A stretch of 64,000 nucleotides of DNA. It comes from Lachnospiraceae bacterium A2. GTDB lineage: Bacteria; Bacillota; Clostridia; Lachnospirales; Lachnospiraceae. Where the stretch lies: the NCBI GenBank assembly GCA_000403315.2, contig KE159640.1, positions 263,362 to 327,361 on the forward strand. The letters run 5' to 3'. Each line of letters begins with the position of its first letter. The first letter of the stretch is position 1. The notes beneath the pieces are model-generated. The model saw only the letters and a list, made by a program, of their open reading frames with translations. It did not search any database and was not told the DNA's origin. Positions 16,038 through 24,879 of this stretch are shown piece by piece. Made by a program: the position numbers and the translations under genes.

Positions 16038-16078
16038 AAGATTTAGAGGCTAAAAAGCGGTATTAACCGACTTCCCCG

Positions 16079-17104
16079 ATGTCCATGGATGGAGACGGCA
16101 TCCCCCTTGCATTTTCACTTTTTCCTGGAAATGCTAATGAACAGACTTCCCTGAAACCTCTGGAAGAAAAGGTGCTTCGGGATTTCGGCTGTACAAAATT
16201 TATTTACTGCAGTGATGCCGGACTCGGTTCGGAAGCTGTCAAAAGAATAAATCATGCCGGTGAACGCGCTTTTATTGTCACCCAGTCTATAAAAAAGCTA
16301 AATAAAGATGATAAAAAATGGGCTTTGGACAAAACCGGTTTTAAACGTGTCTCAGATGACACGCCCGTTAACCTTTCCGAAATCCCGGAAGACGATAATG
16401 GACTGTATTATAAAGATGAACCATATACTCCCCGCGAACTCCACCAGCGTCTGATTGTGACTTATTCGCCCAAATATGCAAAATATCAGAAAACAATACG
16501 TGACGCACAAGTGGAACGTGCTGAAAAGATGCTGAATTCAGGAAAAGTAAAAAAAGAACGCAGGAATCCCAATGATCCGGCACGTTTTACCGGAAAGACC
16601 GCAGTGACTGAAGATGGAGAGGCAGCAGAAATCCATAATTATCTGGATACGGATAAAATTGAACAGGAATCCCTCTATGACGAATTGTATGCGGTAACTA
16701 CCGATTTGTTAGATGATGATGTGAAAGATATTTTAAAAGTCAGTGAAGGAAGATGGGAAATCGAAGAATGCTTCCGGATAATGAAAACAGATTTTGGAGC
16801 AAGACCTGTTTTTCTCCATGATAATATACGTATAAAGGCACACTTCCTTATCTGTTTTCTATCCTTAGTCATATACCATTATCTTGAAAGAGAATTAGAA
16901 CACGCCTTTACCTGCGAAAAGATTCTGGATAAATTAAAAACAATAAATTTTGCAGATATACAGGAACAGGGCTTTATCCCGCTTTATACACGTGATAAGC
17001 TGACTGATGCCCTGCACGAAATCTGTGGTTTTGACACCGACTATAAATTCATCACCAAAAGTCACATGAAAACAATTCAGAAAAAAAGCAAAGGCAGAAA
17101 ATAA
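16079..17104 (+). pseudogene. IS1634-family transposase, 3' fragment
   Basis: This continues the interrupted transposase with MDGDGIPLAFSLFPGNANEQ, IYCSDAGLGSEAVKRI (second Asp) and VSEGRWEIEECFRIMKTDF, the conserved Glu region of the YREK type. It ends normally at 17104. It cannot make a protein on its own. A hairpin terminator follows at 17129. Confidence 0.85.
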
Positions 17105-17128
17105 AATACCATAGTTTAAAACAACGCT

Positions 17129-17172
17129 AAAATCGCTACAGTGCCCGTATTTTCAGGCATTGCAGCGATTTT
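17129..17172. terminator. Terminator in IS1634 right end
   Basis: AAAATCGCTACAGTGCC at 17129-17145 pairs with GGCATTGCAGCGATTTT at 17156-17172 with two mismatches, followed by a T run. Confidence 0.7.
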
Positions 17173-17288
17173 GTTTTTTCCTAACTGTCAAAGATGGGAT
17201 TATATAAACGGACGGCAATATATTCAAGCATACGAGATTATGTAACACCAGAAAAAAGCTCTTTGAACGAGTAACTTTTGCCTTTTCA

Positions 17289-17441
17289 ATTAGCAGGATT
17301 TTTAGCACGATTTTTGCTCCGATTAGCAGGAAAGCCATTTTGATTAGCAAAAACTTCAAATTTCTTGCTAATCATTAGCAAGCTAATCGGTGACGATAAT
17401 TAACAGTTCAATTTCTCTTTAGTCAAATCTGATTAGCAAAA
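17289..17441. repeat. Cluster of GATTAGCA repeats
   Basis: ATTAGCA occurs at 17289, 17322, 17343, 17374 and 17432. It occurs inverted at 17366 and (partly) at 17382 and 17452. The pair at 17365-17381 forms the palindrome TTGCTAAT-C-ATTAGCAA. The cluster lies between the IS1634 end and the tRNA-Arg gene in otherwise gene-free DNA (17194-17540). Multiple binding sites for a recombinase or a regulator are possible, but no protein can be named. Confidence 0.6.
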
Positions 17442-17497
17442 ATCGCTCCTTCTAATCACAATTGCTACGAGTTCAAATTCTTTTTGAAAATGAGAAA

Positions 17498-17531
17498 CGC
17501 CGAAAACCTTGAAAAATCAAGGTTTTCGGCG
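17498..17531 (-). terminator. tRNA-Arg terminator
   Basis: Perfect 15-bp arms CGCCGAAAACCTTGA / TCAAGGTTTTCGGCG lie 10 bases past the 3' end of the minus-strand tRNA, followed in that direction by a T-containing stretch. Confidence 0.75.
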
Positions 17532-17541
17532 ATGTTTTCAG

Positions 17542-17615
17542 CGTCGCTAAGAGGATTTGAACCTCCGGCCTACCGCTTAGGAGGCGGTCGCTCTATCCAA
17601 CTGAGCTATAGCGAC
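17542..17615 (-). tRNA. tRNA-Arg (anticodon CCT)
   Basis: On the minus strand a full cloverleaf can be drawn. The acceptor is GTCGCTA/TAGCGAC, the D arm contains AGCTCAGTTGGATAGAGC, and the anticodon stem ACCGC/GCGGT holds the loop CTCCTAA (anticodon CCT, reading AGG). The T arm is CCGGAGGTTCAAATCCTC-like, and the discriminator is G. CCA is not encoded. tRNA-Arg genes are common integration targets, and the repeat cluster and IS remnants downstream fit that. Confidence 0.95.
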
Positions 17616-17669
17616 TTCTAACAATCTATATTATTATAAACATTTTTCAGCTATTTGTCAACCCCTTTT

Positions 17670-18551
17670 TTACATTTGATAATTAATTTTTCCCTGCATC
17701 CATACAATACCTTTAAACCTACGGCCAACTGCCGGTTCTCCCAGCAAATCTTCCTGATTAATGCATACATCAAATACAAGGTGGTTGCTGTTCAATGTCA
17801 GGACATACATTTTTTCCTTCGTACTCCTATTTTCTAATGTATAGAAATCTAAAATTTCCCCCATAATGCTATACTGGTCGCTCTCAATCCCATGGGGCAT
17901 AAAAAAGGTATCGACAATCGTAAGGATATCTTCTGTCATAATCCTGCGTGAAATCATGGAATATGTATCAATATCCTCCAAAGTAAGGCTTTCCATTGCC
18001 TCCTCGTCGCCATCCCTGGCAGCAGCCATCAGATGGTTGCGGTTATTGGTATATTTCTCGCCGCTCTTAATTTGGTTTTCATTTTTATATACTGGAAGGA
18101 TAACCTTCCCATTGGTAGAAAGAGCAGAAACTGTCGTATTAGCTGGCATCCTTTTGGCATTTTTGGTCCGGCACTCCTGCAAATATTCCACAGCATTCTG
18201 TAAGTAGAAAATAAGGGTAACGCCAATCCTCATTTCATCACAAATGCCTGCATATGCTTCCCTGTCAGAACGTTTTTCAATTTCTACCCGTTCTTCCGTA
18301 GTCACCCCGCTCCCAACAAAATATGGAAAATAGTACTCTACATGGAATTCATCGTCCCCTACATAAAAACCCCTGACAGAAATTCCAATAAATTCTCCAA
18401 ACTCCCTGCTCAATTCAGCAAATACATTTCCATAACTGTCTTCTGTTATAACTTTCTTATCTGGATGCTGTATGATATCTTTGATTAACAAATCAATCTC
18501 ATTTTTATTCTTTAATTTTCCAAATCCAATACTGCGTAAATAATTATGCAA
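17670..18551 (-). CDS. DUF3881-family protein
   Basis: This 293-residue cytosolic protein begins MHNYLRSIGFGKLKNKNEID and contains YYFPYFVGSGVTTEERVEIE and YSIMGEILDFYTLENRSTKE. These fit DUF3881, a family I know from Lachnospiraceae, with no assigned function. The start codon is TTG behind AAGAAGAAGG. It is followed by no other gene before the tRNA. No catalytic motif is evident. Confidence 0.75.
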   Translation of the reverse strand: MHNYLRSIGFGKLKNKNEIDLLIKDIIQHPDKKVITEDSYGNVFAELSREFGEFIGISVRGFYVGDDEFHVEYYFPYFVGSGVTTEERVEIEKRSDREAYAGICDEMRIGVTLIFYLQNAVEYLQECRTKNAKRMPANTTVSALSTNGKVILPVYKNENQIKSGEKYTNNRNHLMAAARDGDEEAMESLTLEDIDTYSMISRRIMTEDILTIVDTFFMPHGIESDQYSIMGEILDFYTLENRSTKEKMYVLTLNSNHLVFDVCINQEDLLGEPAVGRRFKGIVWMQGKINYQM

Positions 18552-18665
18552 CCTTCTTCTTCCCTTCTCTAAAAATACATCCTTTAATTATTATATTATA
18601 TAAAACTTGATTTTGCAATTTATTTCCAATTTAAATTTCCCCATTTTGCAATCCATAATAATTTT

Positions 18666-19697
18666 TCAATGAAGGATAGCTGTAATTTTCGGAGCTTTCT
18701 CCCGGTTTAAGTTTTCGGTAACCACATTAGAACTATCCATTTCATTTGTATATAAAATAACAGGGGCATGTGCGTTTTCTGTCTGGGAAATCACAACGGC
18801 ATTTCTCCCATTTTCTGTCCTCACATAAGTCCCTGCCGGATAAATCCCTATTTTTTTCTCCAGTATCTGTTCCATGCGCCCTTCGTATTTCTCCTTATTG
18901 GAAATAAGGTCAAAGGCTTGGAATATCGTCTTTTTTTGGCACTCCACTCCTGAAATTGCACAGTCAAAAGCATCGCAAATCTGTATCATGCGGCACTCTT
19001 TCTGTTTCGTCCTTTGTTTCAGGGGATAGCCGCTGCCATCCATCTTTTCATGATGGGAAAGCACCATAAGCTTTGAAATTTCTGGTACCCATTCCTCCTG
19101 CTCCAGAGCGGCATACCCCAAAATAGTATGTTTCTTTAATTCACATTCCTCAGAAAATGTCAGTTCGTTATAACTGCAGTTTTGGTAATCCACATTAATA
19201 TACCGATAACCAAGGTCATGGAGCAGGCAGCCGAGGACTGCATGTTCCATCCTCTTTCTGGTAAACCCATACTCCTTACCCAGCATCATAACCAGAATTG
19301 CTATGAAAATTGTATGTTCATACATATCGGAAGAACGGTTCCTAACATCTAATGCCCGCTTTTCCTTTGTTTCTTCGAATTTCGTCACCAGTTCTTTCCC
19401 GAGGCTTTCTAATTTCCTTAAGCTGTTTTTTTCTCTGTAAATATGATGAGATAATATCTCTTTTAAATCATTCTCAAATTTCAGGAAAATATTCTGTTTA
19501 AAATAAAAGTTTACATTTTCATATCTTTCAAATGGATCCTCAATGAAAATTTTTTGGATATTAAGCGCAGTTAGAGATTCCTTATAGCTTACTTTCAAAA
19601 CTGTCCCAATTTCCAGTATAATACTTCCATTTTCCAGACAGACTGGCTTCGCCAAAATTTCATTTCCCTTTAATTCAGATACTAGATATTCTCTCAT
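18666..19697 (-). CDS. HD-GYP domain phosphohydrolase
   Basis: This 343-residue protein has an N-terminal region of about 130 residues and an HD-GYP domain at about 130-270. Metal ligands appear as MYEHTIF, LLHDLGY, KKHTILGY and the signature HHEKMDGSGYP, then ICDAFDCAIS. HD-GYP enzymes cleave cyclic-di-GMP or related dinucleotides. The usual HDIGK is HDLGY here, so activity or specificity may differ. AGAGG precedes the ATG. It lies downstream of DUF4446 and may be in the same operon. Confidence 0.85.
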   Translation of the reverse strand: MREYLVSELKGNEILAKPVCLENGSIILEIGTVLKVSYKESLTALNIQKIFIEDPFERYENVNFYFKQNIFLKFENDLKEILSHHIYREKNSLRKLESLGKELVTKFEETKEKRALDVRNRSSDMYEHTIFIAILVMMLGKEYGFTRKRMEHAVLGCLLHDLGYRYINVDYQNCSYNELTFSEECELKKHTILGYAALEQEEWVPEISKLMVLSHHEKMDGSGYPLKQRTKQKECRMIQICDAFDCAISGVECQKKTIFQAFDLISNKEKYEGRMEQILEKKIGIYPAGTYVRTENGRNAVVISQTENAHAPVILYTNEMDSSNVVTENLNREKAPKITAILH

Positions 19698-19758
19698 TTA
19701 TTGTACCTCTGATACTTCCTGTCCCATTGGGACAATGCCCCGGATTGAAGAATAGTTT

Positions 19759-20292
19759 TTAATCTTCTGCCAGCTTGTTTGACTTCTTAACACCCATTGC
19801 AATGTCTAATGCTTCTTTTTCCTCATCCGCAAGTACAATAATGGAATTACCACTTAAAATCTCTTTGATATAAGTATAACATCCCTCTCTGCTATGCATT
19901 GCATTAATAATGAATCCGTCGTTTTTCTGGTCCAGCAATGCCAGAGAGAAACTTAATTTTCCACCCATTTCGTGAAAAGCATCATATTTTACCATTCCAA
20001 CTTTTTGAAACGAATCTTTTAAACTTTCGGAAATCTTTTGGATATTCTCCCTGTTTTCCGTTTCATATATAAGGAGCTCGTCCACCTGCTGAATCCGCTT
20101 AATTAAGGTATCTTCCAGTGATTCTGCATTTTTTCCCATCATAAATGCTTCATATTTCTTTTTTATCTTACCCGTTTTCACTACATTTACAATAAGCAAA
20201 ATAAACAGTATCAGCATGATTACAGCCATAACAGTAAACGTCAGTAAAAAATCATCTACTGTAAAATATAATCCTATAAGGTCCGACTTCAT
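19759..20292 (-). CDS. DUF4446-family membrane protein
   Basis: This protein of about 177 residues has one N-terminal membrane segment (FTVMAVIMLILFILLIVNVV), a coiled-coil linker and a soluble domain (KVGMVKYDAFHEMGGKLSFS, then GFIINAMHSREGCYTYIKEI). This is the DUF4446 pattern, which regularly follows parB in Clostridia. Its function is unknown. The ATG at 20292 is placed behind GGAGG; longer frames upstream would overlap parB. Confidence 0.8.
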   Translation of the reverse strand: MKSDLIGLYFTVDDFLLTFTVMAVIMLILFILLIVNVVKTGKIKKKYEAFMMGKNAESLEDTLIKRIQQVDELLIYETENRENIQKISESLKDSFQKVGMVKYDAFHEMGGKLSFSLALLDQKNDGFIINAMHSREGCYTYIKEILSGNSIIVLADEEKEALDIAMGVKKSNKLAED

Positions 20293-20342
20293 GATTTCCT
20301 CCATTCTTTTTTTGCAGTGGGACATATGTTTTATTCTAAAGG

Positions 20343-21239
20343 TCAATGGATTGACTGAAATAAATCCATGATTCTCTCTAATTCGTCGTTGGAATAATAT
20401 TCTATCTCAATTTTCCCTTTATCTTTCCCTTTGTAATGGATGGCTACTTTCGTGCCAATAATTGATTTCAATTTTTGTTCCATATCCTCATAAAATAACG
20501 ACATATTGTTTTCTTCCTGCTGTTTTGGCTGCTCTTGTTTCTGATTCTGAATTTTTTTAACTAATTTTTCTGTTTCCCTTACACTAAGTTTTGCATCAAA
20601 TATCTGCTGTGCAAGGCTATACTGCTTTTCATGTTCCTCAATGGAAAGCAGTGCCCTGGCATGTCCCGTTGAAATCATATCATCAACCACCATTTGCTGC
20701 ACCCGTTCATCCAGTTTCAGAAGACGGATGGAATTAGTAACTGATGTCCGGGATTTAGATACCCGTTCCGCTACTTCATCCTGTTTTAAATGGAACTCTG
20801 TCAGCAATCTTTTAAATGCAAGTGCTTCTTCTATTGGGTTTAAATCTTCCCTCTGGATATTTTCAATCAGGGAAATTTCTACTGCTTCCCGGTCAGATAA
20901 TTTTTTAATAATGACAGGAATCTCTTTCATCCCCGCCATTTTGGCAGCTCTCCATCTTCTCTCACCGGCAATAATTTCAAAATAATCCTTTTTATCCTGT
21001 ACCAACAATGGCTGCAGGATTCCATGCTGTTTTATGGATTCGGACAATTCCAACAAAGAATCTTCATCAAAATTTTTTCTCGGCTGTTCCCTGTTTGGCT
21101 CTACTTTTGTGATTTTTACAAAGATTACTTCTTTATCCAGTTCAGGCTTCCTTGCTTCTACTTTTTCTATGACTCCTACCTTATTAGAAATAAGGCTGTC
21201 AAGCCCTTTCCCTAATCCACCCTTTTTCGCTGCTGCCAT
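20343..21239 (-). CDS. parB: Chromosome-partitioning protein ParB (Spo0J)
   Basis: This 298-residue ParB begins AKKGGLGKGLDSLI. The N-terminal CTP-binding domain has NREQPRKNFDEDSLLELSES and the GERRWRAAKMAG box. A central HTH (FHLKQDEVAERVSKSRTSVT) binds parS, and a C-terminal dimerisation segment follows. ParB loads at parS, slides as a CTP clamp and recruits SMC and ParA. It lies 2 bases after parA. Perfect parS sites sit at 22087 and 22791. Confidence 0.95.
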   Translation of the reverse strand: MAAAKKGGLGKGLDSLISNKVGVIEKVEARKPELDKEVIFVKITKVEPNREQPRKNFDEDSLLELSESIKQHGILQPLLVQDKKDYFEIIAGERRWRAAKMAGMKEIPVIIKKLSDREAVEISLIENIQREDLNPIEEALAFKRLLTEFHLKQDEVAERVSKSRTSVTNSIRLLKLDERVQQMVVDDMISTGHARALLSIEEHEKQYSLAQQIFDAKLSVRETEKLVKKIQNQKQEQPKQQEENNMSLFYEDMEQKLKSIIGTKVAIHYKGKDKGKIEIEYYSNDELERIMDLFQSIH

Positions 21240-21241
21240 AA

Positions 21242-22009
21242 TTAATTATCCTCTCTTTCTATCACTTCTTTCGCCAACAGACGATAGCTTTCTGCACCGG
21301 TAGATTTTGTGTCATATAAGTTAATTGGCAGCCCATGGCTGGGGGCTTCCGCCAGACGAATATTCCTTGGTATAATTGTTTTATAAATATTCGTATTTAA
21401 ATTGCTCTTTACATCTTCCACAACCTGCAAAGACAAGTTTGTCCTTGCATCATACATTGTAAATACCACCCCTTCCATTTGAAGGCTTGGGTTCAGCCTT
21501 GTTTTCACCAAGTTTATGGTATGGATAAGCTGGCTCAGCCCTTCCAATGCATAATATTCACATTGGATTGGAACTAACACGGTATCGGCAGTTGTCATTG
21601 CATTGATAGTCAGCATATTTAATGAAGGCGGGCAATCAATTAAAATAAATTCAAAATCCTCTTTTATGTAATCTACTTCATTTTTCAATATGTATTCCCT
21701 ATCATCAATGCCAAGCAATTCAATTTCCGCTCCCGCAAGGTTCACATTTGACGGTATCACAAAAAGATTTTCAATGTCTGTCTGAATCATGCTTTCCCGG
21801 ATGGTACACTCCCCAAGCATAAGTTCATACACTGTATGTTCTAATTCAGCTTTTTCTAATCCAAGTCCACTGGTCGTATTTCCTTGGGGATCCATGTCAA
21901 TGGTTAATACCTTTTTTCCTTGTTCCACAAGGCAGGCAGATAAGTTTATTGACGTTGTCGTCTTACCTACCCCTCCTTTTTGGTTGGCTATTGCGATAAT
22001 TCTTCCCAT
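21242..22009 (-). CDS. parA: Chromosome-partitioning ATPase ParA (Soj)
   Basis: This 255-residue ParA/MinD-type ATPase has the deviant Walker A KGGVGKTTTS at residue 11, the switch DMDPQGNTTSG and the Walker B ILIDCPPSLNMLT. It has no N-terminal HTH, as in chromosomal Soj. The dimer binds DNA non-specifically, interacts with ParB for origin segregation, and in relatives controls DnaA. AAGGAG precedes the ATG. It leads the parAB-DUF4446 operon. Confidence 0.95.
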   Translation of the reverse strand: MGRIIAIANQKGGVGKTTTSINLSACLVEQGKKVLTIDMDPQGNTTSGLGLEKAELEHTVYELMLGECTIRESMIQTDIENLFVIPSNVNLAGAEIELLGIDDREYILKNEVDYIKEDFEFILIDCPPSLNMLTINAMTTADTVLVPIQCEYYALEGLSQLIHTINLVKTRLNPSLQMEGVVFTMYDARTNLSLQVVEDVKSNLNTNIYKTIIPRNIRLAEAPSHGLPINLYDTKSTGAESYRLLAKEVIEREDN

Positions 22010-22086
22010 GTTTTCTCCTTCCTCTCATGCTACTACCATTATAACACCTTTCTCTGGCTATTACTATAGTTAATTGTATCTAAAAA

Positions 22087-22102
22087 TGTTTCACGTGAAA
22101 CA
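22087..22102. promoter_or_regulatory. parS: parS site 1
   Basis: TGTTTCACGTGAAACA is a perfect 16-bp match to the conserved parS palindrome. It lies 78 bases upstream of parA. Confidence 0.95.
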
Positions 22103-22253
22103 TTCTCGTTTGTGCATATAAGATTTATAGTGAAATACTGATTTTATGCTGGATTTGGAAGATGTTGGGCTACATTGAGGAAGTTCAGCATATAATCTGG
22201 TGTAAAATAAGACGGAAAATTGTAGAAATAGATTTTTAAACACGCTCTAGTGT

Positions 22254-22406
22254 TAGTGTATCATTCACTTTCAGCCAAATAACACAGAATGAGTTTTCAG
22301 ACTGTAAGGCGGCCGAATAAGGCGGTACGGTAGCATCGTCAATTGAAGCCAACGCACCAGATAAATATTCAGACAAGTTAATTTAAAAAATATAAATGAT
22401 ACACTA
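22254..22406. repeat. Possible MITE-like element
   Basis: TAGTGTATCATT (22254-22265) and its perfect inverse AATGATACACTA (22395-22406) bound 153 bases without a gene. No duplication of the target is clear. It lies in the long gap between parA and the response-regulator gene. Confidence 0.4.
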
Positions 22407-22512
22407 GTATTTATGCTTTTGTAAAAAGACAAAATCAGTGGGTTAAGCTATCGCTCACTCAATCTTATGATATGGTATAAGTATACATTTGATTATTCAA
22501 ATTATGGAGTCA

Positions 22513-22640
22513 AATACCCCGCAGCAAGCTACGTGGCATGACCTGGCTTGTTCTTTCAGCCCCAAGGGGCGGGGTATTCAACCCTCGCGGCATTTGTCAA
22601 ATATCCGCGCAAGCGCGGCTGATTGGCTCATTGCTCGCGG
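22513..22640. other. GC-rich structured intergenic element
   Basis: AATACCCCGC (22513-22522) pairs with GCGGGGTATT (22569-22578) around a 46-base loop, and a compact stem CCGCGC-AA-GCGCGG follows at 22605-22618. The stretch is much richer in GC than its surroundings. The reading frame through it (22489-22770) has no ribosome binding site and looks non-coding. A structured RNA or a repeat element is possible; I cannot assign a family. Confidence 0.5.
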
Positions 22641-22782
22641 GAATAAATATTATGAGGTATGCATAAAATTCAAATCACATAATATGCTTTACGTCCTCCC
22701 CTATGATACCCTAATCTGTATAGAATTAATATCTATAAATTATTACCATTACATTTTATTTAACCCGTGAAACATAAAATAA

Positions 22783-22814
22783 GGAGAGAATGTTTCACGT
22801 GAAACATTCTCTCC
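22783..22814. promoter_or_regulatory. parS: parS site 2 inside a 32-bp palindrome
   Basis: The core TGTTTCACGTGAAACA at 22791-22806 is extended on both sides by GGAGAGAA / TTCTCTCC, giving a perfect 32-bp palindrome. A half-site GTGAAACA lies at 22767-22774. Confidence 0.95.
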
Positions 22815-22907
22815 TGCTTTCCATACTATTTTATTACGCTACCCTGTCCCCTATATCCTGCAAAAAAATAATATATACAACTCAACTGTAGCGTTCCATT
22901 GCCATTT

Positions 22908-23552
22908 TTAAAAAATATTAATCAGCTTATTCCGAATTGAGAATACCGCTGCCTGCGTCCTATCTGTTACATCTATTTTCTTAAAAATACTGGAAATATG
23001 ATTTTTTACTGTACGCTCACTTATGTCTAACTTTTTACCAATTTCCTTATTATATAATCCTACTGATAATAATTTTAATACTTCTAATTCCCTTCTTGTT
23101 AATAAATTTATTTTTTCCTTTTCAATATCCCTTTCAAGCATTCTTGAATTTAACAAAGGAATCATACTTGGCTGTATATACGTTTCTCCTCTCACAACAT
23201 GGGAGATAGCCTTCTTTAATTCTGATGAATCAGATTCCTTAAGTAAATATCCATCTATACCAATTTCCACTGCTTTGAGCAAAAACTCAATTTCATTGTG
23301 GACTGTCAAAATTATTACTTTTACGTTTATATTTTCCTCTTTTAATTTTTCTAAAACCTCCAATCCATTCATTTTTGGCATATTAATATCCAACAACAAC
23401 ACCTGCGGAAGAACTTTTTCCAAAAGCATCAAACATTCAACGCCATCACAGGCTTCGCCAATAACTTCCACATCACCATTCAGTTCCAGTAATTGTTTCA
23501 AACCTTCCCTAACCATAGAATGATCATCTACAATCACGACTTTCGCTGACAT
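22908..23552 (-). CDS. NarL/LuxR-type response regulator (DegU-like)
   Basis: This 214-residue regulator has a receiver domain with VVIVDDHSMVREGL, the phospho-acceptor Asp in LLLDINMPKMNG, ILTVHN and YLLKESD. The C-terminal LuxR HTH is LTRRELEVLKLLSVGLYNKEIGKKL, then ISERTVKNHISSIFKKI. It is phosphorylated by the kinase encoded just upstream and binds DNA as a dimer. The ATG at 23552 overlaps the kinase stop and follows AAGGAGG. The target genes are unknown. Confidence 0.9.
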   Translation of the reverse strand: MSAKVVIVDDHSMVREGLKQLLELNGDVEVIGEACDGVECLMLLEKVLPQVLLLDINMPKMNGLEVLEKLKEENINVKVIILTVHNEIEFLLKAVEIGIDGYLLKESDSSELKKAISHVVRGETYIQPSMIPLLNSRMLERDIEKEKINLLTRRELEVLKLLSVGLYNKEIGKKLDISERTVKNHISSIFKKIDVTDRTQAAVFSIRNKLINIF

Positions 23553-24577
23553 CACTCATCCTCCTTATCAAACGGTATTTTTACAGCAATCCTTGTTCCC
23601 TTTCCCGGCTCAGAATCAATATCTAATCTCCCAGAGAAAAGACATATGCGTTCCTGCATCATAGGTATTCCTAACCCTGAACCGTCCTTTCTTTTTAAAT
23701 TTTGAATATCATTTATAATGAACCCAATGCCATCATCTTCAATATAAATTCCAATCCCATTGTCTTCGTATTTTACCTGTACTACAACGTGTTTTGCATT
23801 TGCATGTTTTAAAATATTATTACACGCCTCCCGTACAACCCGTAAAATATTTAAAGAGATAATTGGCGGAAGTTCTATGGGTTCACCTAATGTTTCATAT
23901 GAAACATTCAAAATTTCGCTTTTACGGAGTTTTCCAACCTCCTTTTCCAACACATATCCCAAATGGATATCATCCAATGCCATCGGGCACAATTCATATA
24001 TAATATTCCTCGTATCCTGAATGATATCCCGGATTTGCTTTGAAACTGCGTGGAGTTCCAAACGGCAGCGTACTGCATCTACATCCATTATCTTTGTGCA
24101 AATTTCAACTTTATGTATTAAGTTTGTAAAGGATTGAAGGGCAAAATCATGCATGTTTTTTGCCAGACGCTGATGCTCGATTTCCTGCATCAATAAAAAA
24201 TTCCATTTGTCCACTACATTTTTTTCTTCGTGAGTTTCTTTTATAAGTGAAGATTTTTCATTTTCACGTGCTATTTTCAGCACATGTTCCAATTCTGCAA
24301 GATGTGTATTCAGCTTTGCAATTTCTGCTTCTAATTCTCCTATTTCTGCTTCGGTTTTCTTTTGTTCTGTCAGCAAAGACTCAATTTTTAAATGGCTTTC
24401 GAAATCCACATCCCGCGGCGAAAAAGATTCAAAATTTTCATCTAACGAATTTTCCAAAGCTTGGATGAATTTTTTGTTATCATCCTGAAGGACTTCTTTT
24501 TTGTGGCATTCAATTTCCAAATTTAACTTACTCTCATACATCTCATGATGTAACTTTTCCAAATAATCAATTATCAT
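23552..24577 (-). CDS. Soluble sensor histidine kinase (DegS-like)
   Basis: This kinase of about 341 residues has no membrane segment. Residues 1-150 form a long coiled coil. The HisKA_3 phospho-acceptor is in RLAKNMHDFALQSFTNL, and HATPase motifs are EACNNILKHANAKHV (N box), EDDGIGFI and DGSGLGIPMMQERI (G boxes). A cytosolic coiled-coil kinase plus a LuxR-type partner is the DegS/DegU design. The ATG at 24577 is chosen for AAAGGG upstream. A parS-like palindrome lies inside the gene (23891). Confidence 0.9.
   Translation of the reverse strand: MIIDYLEKLHHEMYESKLNLEIECHKKEVLQDDNKKFIQALENSLDENFESFSPRDVDFESHLKIESLLTEQKKTEAEIGELEAEIAKLNTHLAELEHVLKIARENEKSSLIKETHEEKNVVDKWNFLLMQEIEHQRLAKNMHDFALQSFTNLIHKVEICTKIMDVDAVRCRLELHAVSKQIRDIIQDTRNIIYELCPMALDDIHLGYVLEKEVGKLRKSEILNVSYETLGEPIELPPIISLNILRVVREACNNILKHANAKHVVVQVKYEDNGIGIYIEDDGIGFIINDIQNLKRKDGSGLGIPMMQERICLFSGRLDIDSEPGKGTRIAVKIPFDKEDE
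23891..23906. promoter_or_regulatory. parS-like palindrome in the kinase gene
   Basis: TGTTTCATATGAAACA is a perfect palindrome that differs from parS only in the central CG to TA. It may be a weak ParB site or chance; it encodes VSYETL in the kinase. Confidence 0.4.
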
Positions 24578-24879
24578 AACGTTTCCCTTTAGAACATATG
24601 TTTTTACCACTATTTTATGCTTATTCAAAGCAGTTGGGCTTTCAGAAGCCCTTCAAAATGTAAATGGTAATTATATTTATTTTATATCAAAATTGGGAAT
24701 ATGAAAAGATATTTTTTGAATTTTTTCATATTTCTAATTATTTTGTTTTAACACTTCTGGATAAGTGTCAAAAATCCTCTCCCAAATAGATTTTATTTGT
24801 ATATCTGGCCTTTATCGTCTATAATAGTAATAGAGAACTTGCCAGCAGAATGGTAAAAACAAAGAAGGAGGCTACTGTA

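Larger units (their letters stand above)
14009..16077 (+). mobile_element. IS1182-family insertion sequence
   Basis: It begins GGGGCTGTCGGGAAATAG, a common IS1182-type end, and closes with a related but imperfect inverted end (CTTCCCCGAT). It encodes one transposase and carries a strong hairpin just inside each end, which isolates it from outside transcription. It is inserted into the IS1634 transposase between KEHRPN and the MDGDG motif. The exact boundaries and target duplication cannot be fixed by eye. Confidence 0.75.
13312..17193 (+). mobile_element. IS1634-like element, interrupted by IS1182
   Basis: Inverted ends TTTGACAGT (13313) and ACTGTCAAA (17184-17192) bracket a transposase in two pieces. 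Its middle carries a second element (about 14009-16077). Without the insert the element would be about 1.8 kb. No clear target duplication is visible. The ends are inferred from the short repeat, which has only 9 matching bases. Confidence 0.65.

Noticed and set aside
17289..17441. CRISPR array
   Set aside because: The repeats are only 7-9 bases, irregularly spaced and in both orientations, and no cas genes are in the window.
22489..22770. A 93-codon reading frame between the parS sites
   Set aside because: It has no ribosome binding site, an unusual composition, and runs through two hairpins; it is better explained as non-coding.
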